64,000 bases of DNA, taken from Candidatus Coatesiibacteriota bacterium. Its GTDB lineage: Bacteria > JAFGND01. Numbering within the stretch: position 1 is the first letter of the stretch; each line of letters starts with the position of its first letter. Below the pieces are notes generated by a model that was not told the origin of the DNA, searched no databases, and saw only the letters and a list, made by a program, of their open reading frames with translations. Location of the stretch: assembly GCA_016927185.1 (NCBI GenBank), contig JAFGND010000055.1, forward strand, positions 1-64,000, read 5' to 3'. Below are positions 8,341 through 17,225 of the stretch, piece by piece. Made by a program: the position numbers and the translations under genes.

Positions 8341-9003
8341 TCAGACAGGGATAATAATTTCCAGTTCTTTTAGGCAAGATTTTATTGCTTTTCTTATTCC
8401 CCAAAATATCTTCCCGTATAAAACGATTTCAGATGGATGCAGGAAGCAATTCAAATAAACATTCTTGAAGAAATGAGAGTCAGGGAGCTTGCTTTCAAGG
8501 TCATCAGAAACAGCTCTTATTATTTTGAAATTATACTTGTTTTCCTTGCAGTATCTTGCAAAGTGAAAAGTCTCCATATCGACTGCAATTACTTCCCTGT
8601 CCAGATTTTTGTAAGCATCCAGTAATTTGATTTTTTCTTCATGATTTGCCAGTTTTTCTGAAGTTACAAAAATTCCCTTGAAATCGTTTTCTAGCTTTAT
8701 TATTTCATTTGTTTTTGCATTAATTATCAAATCTGCCTGACAAATATCTCCTGTTTTATAATATGGAGAAATAGCACCAGAAGAGCCTATTAGAAGGATA
8801 GAGTCCGGTTTCTTGATTTTGTTCAGGATTTTCTTCAAACCCTTAATGAAGCTCTGCTGACCAATTCCTGCATAGGCAAAAGTGATTTCCTTGTCATTTT
8901 TCTTCATTTCAACCATATTGCTCTTGTTTCGCTTGATTTTATAATGCTTCAATATAACATCAAGCTCAATTCGTGCAGCAGTAATTATCAATATTCTATT
9001 CAT
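8341..9003 (-). CDS. Nucleoside phosphorylase / nucleosidase family protein
   Basis: Function: member of the PNP/UDP phosphorylase superfamily, which splits N-glycosidic bonds of nucleosides (MTA/SAH nucleosidase, futalosine hydrolase and relatives). Seen: N-terminal strand ILIITAARIE, a glycine-rich LLIGSSGA segment, and the family signature VDMETFHFARYC (ribose-binding Met-Glu) followed by IIRAVSDD with the catalytic Asp. At 220 residues it is about normal. The start overlaps the ABC-F stop by 8 nt. Substrate not assignable from sequence alone. Confidence 0.75.
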   Translation of the reverse strand: MNRILIITAARIELDVILKHYKIKRNKSNMVEMKKNDKEITFAYAGIGQQSFIKGLKKILNKIKKPDSILLIGSSGAISPYYKTGDICQADLIINAKTNEIIKLENDFKGIFVTSEKLANHEEKIKLLDAYKNLDREVIAVDMETFHFARYCKENKYNFKIIRAVSDDLESKLPDSHFFKNVYLNCFLHPSEIVLYGKIFWGIRKAIKSCLKELEIIIPV

Positions 9004-10918
9004 AATTTCTTTCTATATAATCTATCTTGTTATTCAGTTCTTCCCATTTATTCATTTCACAAGCAAGGTCCTTTTTCAGATATGCGAATTTTATCTGCAT
9101 GTTTTTCAACCTCTCCGGTTCATTGTAAATATATTGACCAGCCAGGATTTCTTCCACTTCCTTCAGTTCTTTTTCCATCAGACAGATGTTTTCTTCAAGT
9201 TTTAAAACCTGAGCTTTTATATCTTTCACAGCATGATATTTTTTCTGTCTCAGTTCAGCTTCTTTTCTTTTTTGTTCAAGCCTGAATTCTCTTGAATTAG
9301 AGCTTGAATTGTCTTTTTCTTTCCGGTTATCTATCTTCCACAATTCTGAATGTATTTCTTCGTAATAATCATCATAGCCGAACTGGAACACATTGAGACC
9401 TGAAGAGGTTATTGCCCAGACCTTGTTTGCGAACTTTTTCAGAAAATACCTATCGTGAGAGACAACAACAAGAGCTCCTTCATATTCTTTCAAAGCATCA
9501 GTCAGGATATCCTTGCTTTCAAGATCCAGATGATTGGTAGGTTCATCAAGTATCAGGAAATTGGTTTTCAGTAACAATATCCTGCATATTAGAAGCCTGT
9601 TTTTTTCACCACCACTAAGCATCTCAATTTTCTTGTGTACGTCATTACCTCTGAAGAGAAAGCAACCCAGTAATGTTCTAAGAAACGTCTCAGTATAATC
9701 TTCTTGATAATCCCTGATGAATTCTATTACTGTCTTTTCCTGGGGCAGCATCTGATCATTAATCTGGCTGAAGAAAGCTTTTACAAGATGATATCCCCAG
9801 GATATCTTGCCCCTGGATGGTTTTTCTTCAGCTGAAAGTATTCTGCAGAGTGTTGATTTGCCTATGCCATTCGGGCCTACAAGGGCAATTCGGTCTCCCC
9901 TGTAAATCGTTGCACTGAAGTTATTAAGAACGAGTTTTTCATCATAGCAATGAGAAACACCATTAAGTGTTACTACTTCATATCCAGGTCTGATTCCCCT
10001 GGGGAATTCAAAATGGATTTTTGGTGCTTCTTTTTCAATTTCTATTTTTTTAATTTTTTCCAGCGTTTTCATTCTTGAGTTTGCTTGAGAACTTTTAGTA
10101 TTCTTGGCCTTGAATCTTTCTATGAAACGCTCTAGCCTTTCTATTTCTTCCTGTTGCAGTTTTGCTTTTGCTTCAATAATTTGCCTGTTTTTTTCTTTCT
10201 GCTCGATATAGAATGAGTATCTGCCTGAATATTTTGTGAGTTTACCTCTGTCTAATTCTATTGTTTCCAGTGTTGTTTTTTCAAGGAAAAATCTGTCATG
10301 AGAAATGATTATATAAGTACCTTTATATTTGGATAAAAATGCTTCCAACCAGGCAAGACTCTCCTCATCAAAATGATTAGTAGGTTCATCAAGAAGAAGC
10401 AAGTCAGTATCCTTGAAAAGAAGCTTTGCCAGAGCAAGTCTCATCTGCCAGCCTCCAGAGAAATCACTTACCTTTCTGCTCCAGTCATTGTCAGTAAATC
10501 CAAGCCCGATTATTATTCTTTTTGCCTCTTGCTCCCTTTCATAAAAGTTGTTTTTAAGCAGTACATCCTGCAAATCAGATATTGCATTCATCTCATTTTG
10601 CTGGCTTGAAAGAAGACTCTGCAGTTTCATACAATCTTCATAAACGGATCCCATTACCGAAAGCATTTCATGCTGCAAAAGCATTTCTTTCAGAATAACC
10701 CCTTCTTGTGGAAGATAACCAATCTTGATTCCTTTTTGCCTGTTGATTGATCCTGAATCAGGTTCAAGTTCGTTGAGAATAAGCCTGAAGAGTGTAGTCT
10801 TTCCGGTTCCATTCGGACCTACCAGTGCAATCTTTTTCTTAGGATTTATCTGCCATGTTGCATTATTTATGATCGGTGTCTCTACATATTTGAAAGACAT
10901 ATTCTTTATGATAACCAT
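8996..10918 (-). CDS. ABC-F family ATPase (Uup/YheS-like)
   Basis: Function: soluble twin-ATPase of the ABC-F class, which binds the ribosomal E site and relieves stalling or regulates translation. Seen: two nucleotide-binding domains with Walker A GPNGTGKTT and GPNGIGKST, signatures FSGGWQ and LSGGEKNR, and Walker B followed by DEPTNH in each. A charged inter-domain linker (about 240-310) and a C-terminal coiled coil (about 535-640) follow, with no transmembrane segments. The length of 640 fits Uup/YheS. First gene of a six-gene minus-strand block. A TTGACC box begins 35 nt upstream of the ATG, with a short AAGG close to the start. Confidence 0.9.
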   Translation of the reverse strand: MVIIKNMSFKYVETPIINNATWQINPKKKIALVGPNGTGKTTLFRLILNELEPDSGSINRQKGIKIGYLPQEGVILKEMLLQHEMLSVMGSVYEDCMKLQSLLSSQQNEMNAISDLQDVLLKNNFYEREQEAKRIIIGLGFTDNDWSRKVSDFSGGWQMRLALAKLLFKDTDLLLLDEPTNHFDEESLAWLEAFLSKYKGTYIIISHDRFFLEKTTLETIELDRGKLTKYSGRYSFYIEQKEKNRQIIEAKAKLQQEEIERLERFIERFKAKNTKSSQANSRMKTLEKIKKIEIEKEAPKIHFEFPRGIRPGYEVVTLNGVSHCYDEKLVLNNFSATIYRGDRIALVGPNGIGKSTLCRILSAEEKPSRGKISWGYHLVKAFFSQINDQMLPQEKTVIEFIRDYQEDYTETFLRTLLGCFLFRGNDVHKKIEMLSGGEKNRLLICRILLLKTNFLILDEPTNHLDLESKDILTDALKEYEGALVVVSHDRYFLKKFANKVWAITSSGLNVFQFGYDDYYEEIHSELWKIDNRKEKDNSSSNSREFRLEQKRKEAELRQKKYHAVKDIKAQVLKLEENICLMEKELKEVEEILAGQYIYNEPERLKNMQIKFAYLKKDLACEMNKWEELNNKIDYIERNYE

Positions 10919-11018
10919 AATGCCTTAGCATAAAATTGCATTTTAACGGTCAAGAAATTGTCATCAAGATGATTACATTTTTCGTTGCTGTCTGTATTGG
11001 GCAACAATACTTAGCATT

Positions 11019-11774
11019 TCATTTGTTTTTTTCAGCAATAAGTGATGCCAGATAACCTGCCCCGAAACCGTTATCAATATTTACTACTGAAAGACCTGGT
11101 ACGCATGAGTTAAGCATAGTAAGAAGTGGAGCTAGACCCTTGAATGAAGCACCATAGCCTACACTCGTAGGAACAGCTATTACAGGACATGATACCAATC
11201 CGCCAACTAATGCTGGAAGCGCACCTTCCATACCTGCAACAGCAATAATAACAGAAGCACTGTCCAGTAATTCAATGTGATCCAGCAGTCTGTGAACCCC
11301 TGCTATACCTACATCATACAAGTATTCTGATTTATGACCATAGAAACGAGATGTTAGTAATGCTTCCTCTGCAACAGATATATCTGAAGTTCCAGCAGTT
11401 ATCACAAGGATAAGCGAATTATATACTGGTTCAGGAAATTTACCCATAATAAGGATTCCGCTTACTGGATAATATGAAGCATCAGCAAGAGAGTCCTTTA
11501 TTTCTTCATATACTTCTTTTTTCATCCTAGTTGCAAGAACTTTTTCTCCTCTGTTTTTGAACTCAGTCAATATTGGAAGAAGGTGGGATAAGTCTTTTCC
11601 CTGACAAAATACTACTTCACCCTGTCCTCTTCTCAATTTCCTGTGATGATCAAGCTTTGCAAAATTCAAGTCTTGATAAGGCAGTCTCTTGAGTTCTTGA
11701 AGTATTCTGTCCTTATCTATTTTACCGTTCTTGAAGTCTTCAAGCAGCTTTTCCAGATATTTTTCACTAGCCAT
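11019..11774 (-). CDS. larB: LarB, pyridinium-3,5-dicarboxylate mononucleotide synthase
   Basis: Function: carboxylates and hydrolyses nicotinic acid adenine dinucleotide, the first step to the nickel-pincer nucleotide cofactor of lactate racemase-type enzymes. Seen: C-terminal PurE-like domain with the runs ILVITAGTSD, VAVAGMEGALPALVGG and VPTSVGYGASFKGLA, and a basic N-terminal helical extension. Length 251 is typical. Its ATG shares one base with the larE stop (TAATG), so the pair is translationally coupled. About 100 nt separate its stop from the next upstream block. Confidence 0.93.
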   Translation of the reverse strand: MASEKYLEKLLEDFKNGKIDKDRILQELKRLPYQDLNFAKLDHHRKLRRGQGEVVFCQGKDLSHLLPILTEFKNRGEKVLATRMKKEVYEEIKDSLADASYYPVSGILIMGKFPEPVYNSLILVITAGTSDISVAEEALLTSRFYGHKSEYLYDVGIAGVHRLLDHIELLDSASVIIAVAGMEGALPALVGGLVSCPVIAVPTSVGYGASFKGLAPLLTMLNSCVPGLSVVNIDNGFGAGYLASLIAEKNK

Positions 11775-12562
11775 TATAAATCCATGCTTCCTTTCCTGTA
11801 GCCTGTAAGATCAAGACAGACATGATTAATCTGCGTATTTTCAAACATATTCAGAATTCTTTCCCTGTTTTCCATTATACTCTGAAATACCGGTTTTAAA
11901 ACCTCTATTCTTGCAATGTCATTATGTATCCTTACTCTTGCTTCAGGGATACCAATACTATAAAGCATATATTCGGTTTTGTCAATTAGTTCAAGAATTT
12001 CTTTCCTTATTTCTGTATTGTATTGAATTCTTGTTGCAAGACATGCCATTTCAGGCTTATTCCAAATCGGAATATTTTTTTCCCTGAGCTCATTCCTGAT
12101 ATCCTGTTTGCTGAAATTGCAGTTTACGAGAGGGCTTAGAATTCCGTATTCCTGCAAGGCTTTCATTCCGGGTCTAAAGTCCTTGAGATCATCAACTTGA
12201 GTTCCATCAAGTATATTCACAATGCCTTTCTTGAAAGCTTCTGATTTTATAAGTGACAGTATCTGCTTTTTGCAGTAATAACAACGCTGACTTGTATTTG
12301 CTTTTACATCATCTTTATCAAGCATTTTCAAATCCAGCACTTCAAGATTGAATCCGTAGTTCCTTGATAAGTCTATTGCAGATTCAATTTCGTGTACTGG
12401 CATGAATTCGGTTCTGATGAAGAAGCATACTGTATTCTCATATCCAAGGATTTCTTTTGACATGAGTGAAAGGAAAAAGCTATCCAGTCCACCAGAATAT
12501 GCAATTGCGACCTGTTTTTTTTCTTTCAGGAAATTTTTCAGACAATCAATCTTTGCATTCAT
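11774..12562 (-). CDS. larE: LarE, sulfur transferase for the nickel-pincer cofactor
   Basis: Function: PP-loop enzyme that adenylates the carboxylates of the LarB product and inserts sulfur. Seen: PP-loop SGGLDS at 23-28; cysteines 94 and 97 in CYYC and Cys174 in ACLATR. Known: some LarE proteins sacrifice a single cysteine, while others (Thermotoga type) carry three cysteines holding a [4Fe-4S] cluster that supplies sulfide. Inferred: the three-cysteine set here points to the cluster-using, catalytic type. Length 262 is normal. The gene overlaps larC by 17 nt and larB by 1 nt. Confidence 0.92.
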   Translation of the reverse strand: MNAKIDCLKNFLKEKKQVAIAYSGGLDSFFLSLMSKEILGYENTVCFFIRTEFMPVHEIESAIDLSRNYGFNLEVLDLKMLDKDDVKANTSQRCYYCKKQILSLIKSEAFKKGIVNILDGTQVDDLKDFRPGMKALQEYGILSPLVNCNFSKQDIRNELREKNIPIWNKPEMACLATRIQYNTEIRKEILELIDKTEYMLYSIGIPEARVRIHNDIARIEVLKPVFQSIMENRERILNMFENTQINHVCLDLTGYRKGSMDL

Positions 12563-13742
12563 TCTTATAGTGCTCAGATATTTCCTTATTTATCAGAATA
12601 GAAACCTTCTTGAATGGGATTTTCTTCTCCCTGGAAATCCGTAATAAATCATCGTATTCTGCTTTCACATTAACAAGCTTGTTTCCCCAGTATGCCATCT
12701 TGATATTTACCTTGCCACATTCTGTTTCCACTTCCTTAATAACTCTTTTCAAGACAGCTCTTTCCAGCTTGCTTATCCGTATTCCAATTGTACTGGTTGA
12801 ATTAAAAAGGACTTCCATTACCTGAAGCATTTTATCTTCATAGACTATAATACTCAAGTTCCATCCTGGTCTGCTTTTTTTCATGAAGATGTTCTGTATA
12901 TAGTAATCAATTGCTCCTGCTGCGATAAGTTCATCACCAAGATGCGAAAAAACTTCAGGAGAGCTATCATCTATTATTGTTTCAAGCATCATTGCAGATT
13001 CTATATTAAATTGCTGCTCATCTGCCTCTTCACCTATTATCAATCTCAAGGAATTTGCCTTTTCTTCTATTTCATAGGATCCAAAACCATAACCAATATC
13101 CTTGATTATGAATAAAGGCTGTTCCCTGAAATCTTCGGCAAATGTCTTTAAAAAAGCTGCCCCTGTAGGAGTTGTCAATTCTTTCTTGATATTGCTTCCA
13201 TAACAGGGAATATTACGCAAAAGTAAAGCTGTGGCTGGAGCAGGGACTGGAACTGTTCCATGAGAAATGCTGACTTCACCGCTTCCAAGATTGACTTCAG
13301 AAGCAAATACCCGCTTTATCTTGTGATAATGCATTCCTATAACTATTGAGCAAACATCTACGATTGAATCCCATGCTCCAATTTCATGAAAATGAACCTT
13401 TTCCTTGCTAACTCCATGCACTTCAGCTTCCGCTTCCGCAATATTATTGAAGTACAAGTAAATATCCCTTTTTATTTCTTCTTCCCAGCTTGTCTTGTTG
13501 ACTAATTCCACAATATCGCTGATATTGCGATGTTGATGTTTGTGCTCTTTTTCCGAAACCTTGAAACGAATTCCTTTTATCCCGTGCGATATAGTTTCCT
13601 CAGATTTTATATCAATATCATCCAGATTAAGCTCTTGAAGTTTCTGTACAAGAAAATAGAAAGGCATTCCAGCATGAATCATGGAAGCAACTATCATATC
13701 TCCGGAAATACCATTTGAACAATCAAAGTATGCAATTTTCAT
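12546..13742 (-). CDS. larC: LarC, nickel insertion protein, unsplit
   Basis: Function: CTP-dependent cyclometallase that inserts nickel into the pincer nucleotide. Seen: N-terminal YFDCSNGISGDM (residues 4-15), a short His-rich stretch KEHKHQHR near residue 46, FHEIGAWDSIVD, and TPTGAAFLKTF. Start ATG at 13742 is chosen because GAAGGG lies 9 nt before it and MKIAYFD is the family N-terminus; the in-frame extension to 13808 has no such support. In Lactobacillus larC is split and needs a programmed frameshift; here it is one uninterrupted frame of 398 codons. First gene of the lar operon. Confidence 0.92.
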   Translation of the reverse strand: MKIAYFDCSNGISGDMIVASMIHAGMPFYFLVQKLQELNLDDIDIKSEETISHGIKGIRFKVSEKEHKHQHRNISDIVELVNKTSWEEEIKRDIYLYFNNIAEAEAEVHGVSKEKVHFHEIGAWDSIVDVCSIVIGMHYHKIKRVFASEVNLGSGEVSISHGTVPVPAPATALLLRNIPCYGSNIKKELTTPTGAAFLKTFAEDFREQPLFIIKDIGYGFGSYEIEEKANSLRLIIGEEADEQQFNIESAMMLETIIDDSSPEVFSHLGDELIAAGAIDYYIQNIFMKKSRPGWNLSIIVYEDKMLQVMEVLFNSTSTIGIRISKLERAVLKRVIKEVETECGKVNIKMAYWGNKLVNVKAEYDDLLRISREKKIPFKKVSILINKEISEHYKNECKD

Positions 13743-13818
13743 AAAAAAATCCCTTCTGAAGTAAAAAATACTGAAACCTCTTGACCAAATTCCCATTAGG
13801 TTTGTCAATATCCTAATA
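13743..13818. promoter_or_regulatory. Divergent promoter region, larCEB versus coiled-coil gene
   Basis: Seen: a 76-nt gap between divergent genes. On the minus strand a TTGACA (13807-13802) faces larC. On the plus strand a TTGACC (13781-13786) begins 38 nt before the ATG at 13819. Neither has a convincing -10 box at 16-18 nt, so the boxes are candidates only. Confidence 0.4.
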
Positions 13819-14697
13819 ATGACGGACTTAGCTATTTATGATGATGAAAAGCGAAACAAGCTCATAAAGAAGACAATAAGACGCACTTTATTAAGCTTCT
13901 GGTCTTTTTTCTGGTTGTTCTGGGGAATAGTTTTTGCGTTTGTTCCACCTTTTGCTGATTTCTGGTTTGTTCCATTGGGATTATCAATTTTAATCATAAT
14001 ATTGAGAACGTACAAGAAAATCCAGAACCCTGAATACGTAGGGAGAATTGTTGCCAAACAGATAGACATAGAGGATACTGAAAGATTCAATCTTAATCAA
14101 TTACCAACAGAACTGAAAAAACGCTTCAGGCAATTCAGGGAACTGGAAAGAAAAATAAGGAAGGAAATCTCTCAGGCAGATAGTTATTTCAATCCCAAAT
14201 TGATGGGAATTGCCGGACAGGTAGAAAATATCATATTGAAAGCATATGAGCTTTTGAAGAAACTTCATAGCATAAAAGGATATTTGTCAACAACTAGTAT
14301 GAGGCAAGTCCAGAGAGATATAATGGCTTTGAAGCAAAAGCTTATGATGACTACAAATCCAGAACTTTACCAGGAACTTCAGCGCTCCATTTCACTAAGG
14401 GAAGATAATCTGAAGCAGATAAAACATCTTTATGCTCATGCGGAAGCCATAGAGGTTCAACTAACAAGTGTCTCTTTTTCTCTTGAAAGCACATTATCAA
14501 GAGTAATCAAACTGAGAGTAAAAGTGAAGGATGATGTCAGTAGTGGAGAGAGTGAACTGACCAAAGACATTGATAATCTTATTAATGAAATGAAGCTTTT
14601 TGAAAACACAATGAATGTACTTTTATATAACAATGAAGAAAAAGAGCAGGATGAACTATATAACAGGATTTCAAGAGAAAACCTCAAAAAGGAGTAG
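13819..14697 (+). CDS. Membrane-anchored coiled-coil protein, unknown function
   Basis: Not confidently recognised. Seen: 292 residues with a basic N-terminus, two adjacent hydrophobic helices (about 28-46 and 51-68), and a long charged helical region (about 85-285) with heptad-like spacing. The two-helix plus cytoplasmic coiled-coil plan vaguely resembles the XpaC/halogen-hydrolysis (PF10112) family, but no motif settles it. The ATG has no SD and overlaps a TAATAAT sequence. The gene is transcribed away from the lar operon and toward the RRM gene 252 nt downstream. Confidence 0.6.
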   Translation: MTDLAIYDDEKRNKLIKKTIRRTLLSFWSFFWLFWGIVFAFVPPFADFWFVPLGLSILIIILRTYKKIQNPEYVGRIVAKQIDIEDTERFNLNQLPTELKKRFRQFRELERKIRKEISQADSYFNPKLMGIAGQVENIILKAYELLKKLHSIKGYLSTTSMRQVQRDIMALKQKLMMTTNPELYQELQRSISLREDNLKQIKHLYAHAEAIEVQLTSVSFSLESTLSRVIKLRVKVKDDVSSGESELTKDIDNLINEMKLFENTMNVLLYNNEEKEQDELYNRISRENLKKE

Positions 14698-14949
14698 CAT
14701 ATACTTTATAGTTGTTTCATTTTTTCCTTGATTTTTAATCTTTGATTAGAGGGCAATATAAAAAAATATTGACGAAAATCAAATGATTTTGAATGTAAAC
14801 GAAATATTAAAACTTTTGATTGGCTGTATTCCAAAAGCAGTCATATTCGGCTTTATTGGTACTTTGAAAGGGGGAGAGGTATAACACAAATAATCTCTGG
14901 TCTATCATAATTTTATAGTCTATTTTTACAAGAAAAGGAATTGAGAAGA
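14698..14949 (+). promoter_or_regulatory. Long leader region of the RRM gene
   Basis: A 252-nt AT-rich stretch without a gene. Seen: a candidate promoter TTGGTA (14856-14861), 18-nt spacer, TATAAC (14880-14885), which would give a leader of about 55 nt. AAGGAA at 14935-14940 precedes the ATG at 14950. A TTGACG at 14769-14774 has no matching -10. No riboswitch or intrinsic terminator was recognised. Confidence 0.3.
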
Positions 14950-15279
14950 ATGAATATTTTCGTAGGAAATTTGCCAAAAGAAATTACTGAAGAAGAGTTT
15001 CGTCAAGCTTTTGCAGCTTTCGGTGAAGTCAAATCTGTTGCTATTATAAAAGATAAACAGACTCGTGAACCGAGAGGATTTGGATTTATTGACATGCCTA
15101 ATGATGAAGAAGCTAAGAAAGCTATCGACAACTGGAATGGCAATAAACTTAAAGGGAAAACCTTAACCGTTAATCCAGCTCGTCCCCAGAGTGAAAGACG
15201 TCCTTCTGGAGATCGCAGATTTGGTGGAAACAGGGATTTCAGAAGACCAAGGAATTCCAATCCTTCTGAAGACAAATAG
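14950..15279 (+). CDS. RRM-domain RNA-binding protein
   Basis: Function: small single-RRM protein of the bacterial/cyanobacterial Rbp type, presumed RNA chaperone or stress-related RNA binder. Seen: RNP2 IFVGNL (3-8) and RNP1 RGFGFIDM near residues 41-48 in a complete RRM (1-80), then a basic Arg/Gly/Asn tail with repeated R-R/F-G-G elements to residue 109. ATG at 14950 is preferred: an upstream in-frame TTG would add only three residues, and AAGGAA sits 9 nt before the ATG. Followed 3 nt after the stop by a strong terminator. Confidence 0.9.
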   Translation: MNIFVGNLPKEITEEEFRQAFAAFGEVKSVAIIKDKQTREPRGFGFIDMPNDEEAKKAIDNWNGNKLKGKTLTVNPARPQSERRPSGDRRFGGNRDFRRPRNSNPSEDK

Positions 15280-15282
15280 TTG

Positions 15283-15312
15283 AAAATAGTGCCTTGATTA
15301 AGGCACTATTTT
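15283..15312. terminator. Bidirectional terminator shared by convergent genes
   Basis: Seen: a perfect 13-bp stem, AAAATAGTGCCTT (15283-15295), loop GATT, AAGGCACTATTTT (15300-15312), with flanking A and T runs so it works on either strand. It serves the RRM gene (ending 15279) and carbamoyltransferase 1, whose stop codon (15300-15298) lies in the loop and whose last codons Lys-Ile-Val-Pro form one arm. Confidence 0.85.
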
Positions 15313-17040
15313 AGTTATTAAATAGCCACCTTCAAGCACTAGATATTCAAGTGCAGATCTTTCCATAACTGCAAATGCTTCTTCTGGTGTATTAACCATT
15401 GGTTCGCCATGCAGATTCAGGGAGGTATTCAATACTAATCCTATGCCTGTTTTTTTCCTGAATTTATCTATGATATCGTAATAATCAGGATTCCAGTCTC
15501 TTTTTAATATCTGTGGTCTTATTGTCTTGTCTGCTTGATGAGTAGCGGCTTGTATCTTATGCCAGTTTTCTTCCCTGGTATCAAAAGCTAATATCATGTA
15601 AGGTGCTTCTCTCGTATTCTTCATATATTCATCAGCGCATTCATCAAGAACTGTTCCAGCAAAGGGCATCCAGAAATCCCTACTTTTAATCATCTTATTG
15701 AGAATCTGAACATTAGTCAGGCTGGAAGGATTTGAAAGAAGAGTTCTGTTTCCAAGTGCTCTCGGTCCAAACTCCATCCTGCCAGCACATCTTGCAACAA
15801 CCTTGTTATCAGCAAGCAATTCTGCCACTTTTTCAGCTATATCATCATGTTTTGTTATTTTATATCCTTCTTTTTTGAAATTCTTTATGAATGCCTCAGT
15901 CTTATCTTTTATATCTTCTCCCAGGTATAAATCCTTCAATGGTTTGAATTCTTTGATTCCCAGGTTTTGAGATGCAACTATGGCAGCACCTATTGAGATA
16001 TTATCGTCTCCTGATGCTGGAAAAATGAAAATATCTTCAATGGGAAGTGTATCTAAAAGATGCTTGTTTGCCTTTACATTAAGGAATACTCCACCAGCTA
16101 GTGCTACTCTCTTCACCCCAAAATGATTAATGAGATTGCCTATCCAGGTTGAGAGTATATCTTCAAGATGTGCCTGTAATCCATAACAAAGATGATCAAA
16201 TCTGACATTACGGAATTTGTCAGTCAAATAGTCAATCAGGACATCACCTGCATAACCGCATTTATTATAGAATTTCAAGCCTCTTACTTCCCACATTTTG
16301 TGAAGCTCTTCTCTAACCCATTCTCCTTTAGGTGACTTTTTTCCGGTTCTGGGAGCACCCCATGGAGCCATACCCATGACTTTATATTCATCCTGCCATG
16401 GAGCCATACCGAGAAAATGCGTGAATCTTGCATAAAGCCCACCCATGCTATGAATTGAATGTATTCCAACCTTTCTCTCTATCTTGTCGCCCTCTCCAAT
16501 ACTTGCTGTAGCACAAAGTCCATCACCATTTCCATCGCAAGTTACAATAAGAGTTTTTTCTCTTGAAGGAGACGAGAAATATGCTGCTGCTGCATGACAT
16601 GAATGATGATCATAGAATACTATTTTTTCCCTGGGAATACCAATATCAGTGAAATACTGAAGATGTTCTTTGTAAAAACTGCTCATGTTCATTGTCCCGA
16701 CAGTTTTTACATATAACCATTCAAGAAACTTGCTTCCTGTTATAGAGGAAGGGAAAAAGAGCGAGATTAATGCTACCAATTTGGTTGTTAGCCTTTTCTC
16801 TCCTTCCTGAACCTCATTGCTATTGAATACTTCACAAAGTGTTCCAATTGCTACCTGATCAATCTCACGGGGATCAGTATTCGCAATTTCAATAACTTTC
16901 TTGATAGCCAGTTTTGGAAAACCTGCATCGAATTTAATCCTGGAGAGCCTTTCTTCCTGAACAGCTGCAGTCAATACTCCATCTTGCATCATACAGGCTG
17001 TTCCAGAGTGACTCATACAAAAACCTATTATATTTACCAT
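15298..17040 (-). CDS. NodU/CmcH family carbamoyltransferase (copy 1)
   Basis: Function: O-carbamoyltransferase of the NodU/CmcH/TobZ family, which makes carbamoyl-AMP from carbamoyl phosphate and ATP and passes the carbamoyl group to a hydroxyl, usually on a sugar or antibiotic. Seen: N-terminal Kae1-like fold with an SHSGTA segment near the start, metal-binding DHHSCHAA near 142-150, VTCDGNGDG, and the C-terminal YrdC-associated signature EFGPRALGNR near 420. About 580 residues, full length. ATG at 17040 is preferred over an in-frame TTG four codons upstream; neither has an SD. Single-gene unit between convergent and divergent neighbours. Acceptor unknown. Confidence 0.85.
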   Translation of the reverse strand: MVNIIGFCMSHSGTACMMQDGVLTAAVQEERLSRIKFDAGFPKLAIKKVIEIANTDPREIDQVAIGTLCEVFNSNEVQEGEKRLTTKLVALISLFFPSSITGSKFLEWLYVKTVGTMNMSSFYKEHLQYFTDIGIPREKIVFYDHHSCHAAAAYFSSPSREKTLIVTCDGNGDGLCATASIGEGDKIERKVGIHSIHSMGGLYARFTHFLGMAPWQDEYKVMGMAPWGAPRTGKKSPKGEWVREELHKMWEVRGLKFYNKCGYAGDVLIDYLTDKFRNVRFDHLCYGLQAHLEDILSTWIGNLINHFGVKRVALAGGVFLNVKANKHLLDTLPIEDIFIFPASGDDNISIGAAIVASQNLGIKEFKPLKDLYLGEDIKDKTEAFIKNFKKEGYKITKHDDIAEKVAELLADNKVVARCAGRMEFGPRALGNRTLLSNPSSLTNVQILNKMIKSRDFWMPFAGTVLDECADEYMKNTREAPYMILAFDTREENWHKIQAATHQADKTIRPQILKRDWNPDYYDIIDKFRKKTGIGLVLNTSLNLHGEPMVNTPEEAFAVMERSALEYLVLEGGYLITKIVP

Positions 17041-17055
17041 GGCATTAGGCAAGGC

Positions 17056-17078
17056 ATTATATCGCTTTTATTTGTCAA
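17056..17078 (-). promoter_or_regulatory. Candidate promoter of carbamoyltransferase 1
   Basis: Seen on the minus strand: TTGACA (17078-17073) and a perfect TATAAT (17061-17056), but only 11 nt apart, too close to act together in a normal sigma-70 promoter. Either the TATAAT works with a poor -35, or the TTGACA works with a poor -10. Both readings put the RNA start within about 10 nt of the ATG at 17040. A 7-nt direct repeat GGCATTA (17041-17047, 17053-17059) overlaps the site. Confidence 0.4.
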
Positions 17079-17225
17079 GAGAAAGGTTAGCAACGCATAT
17101 TTAAAGGTATTAGAAAAGATGCTTTCTAAAGATAACATGATTTCAAAACAAAAGCAATGCTCAAAAGCTCTTGATTCATCTTTACAAAGTTGCAGTCAAA
17201 AAAAAAATCCGCAATTGAGTAAATC

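Noticed and set aside
12546-13742. Possible programmed frameshift in larC, as in Lactobacillus
   Set aside because: The gene is a single open frame covering both the LarC1 and LarC2 parts, so no shift is needed.
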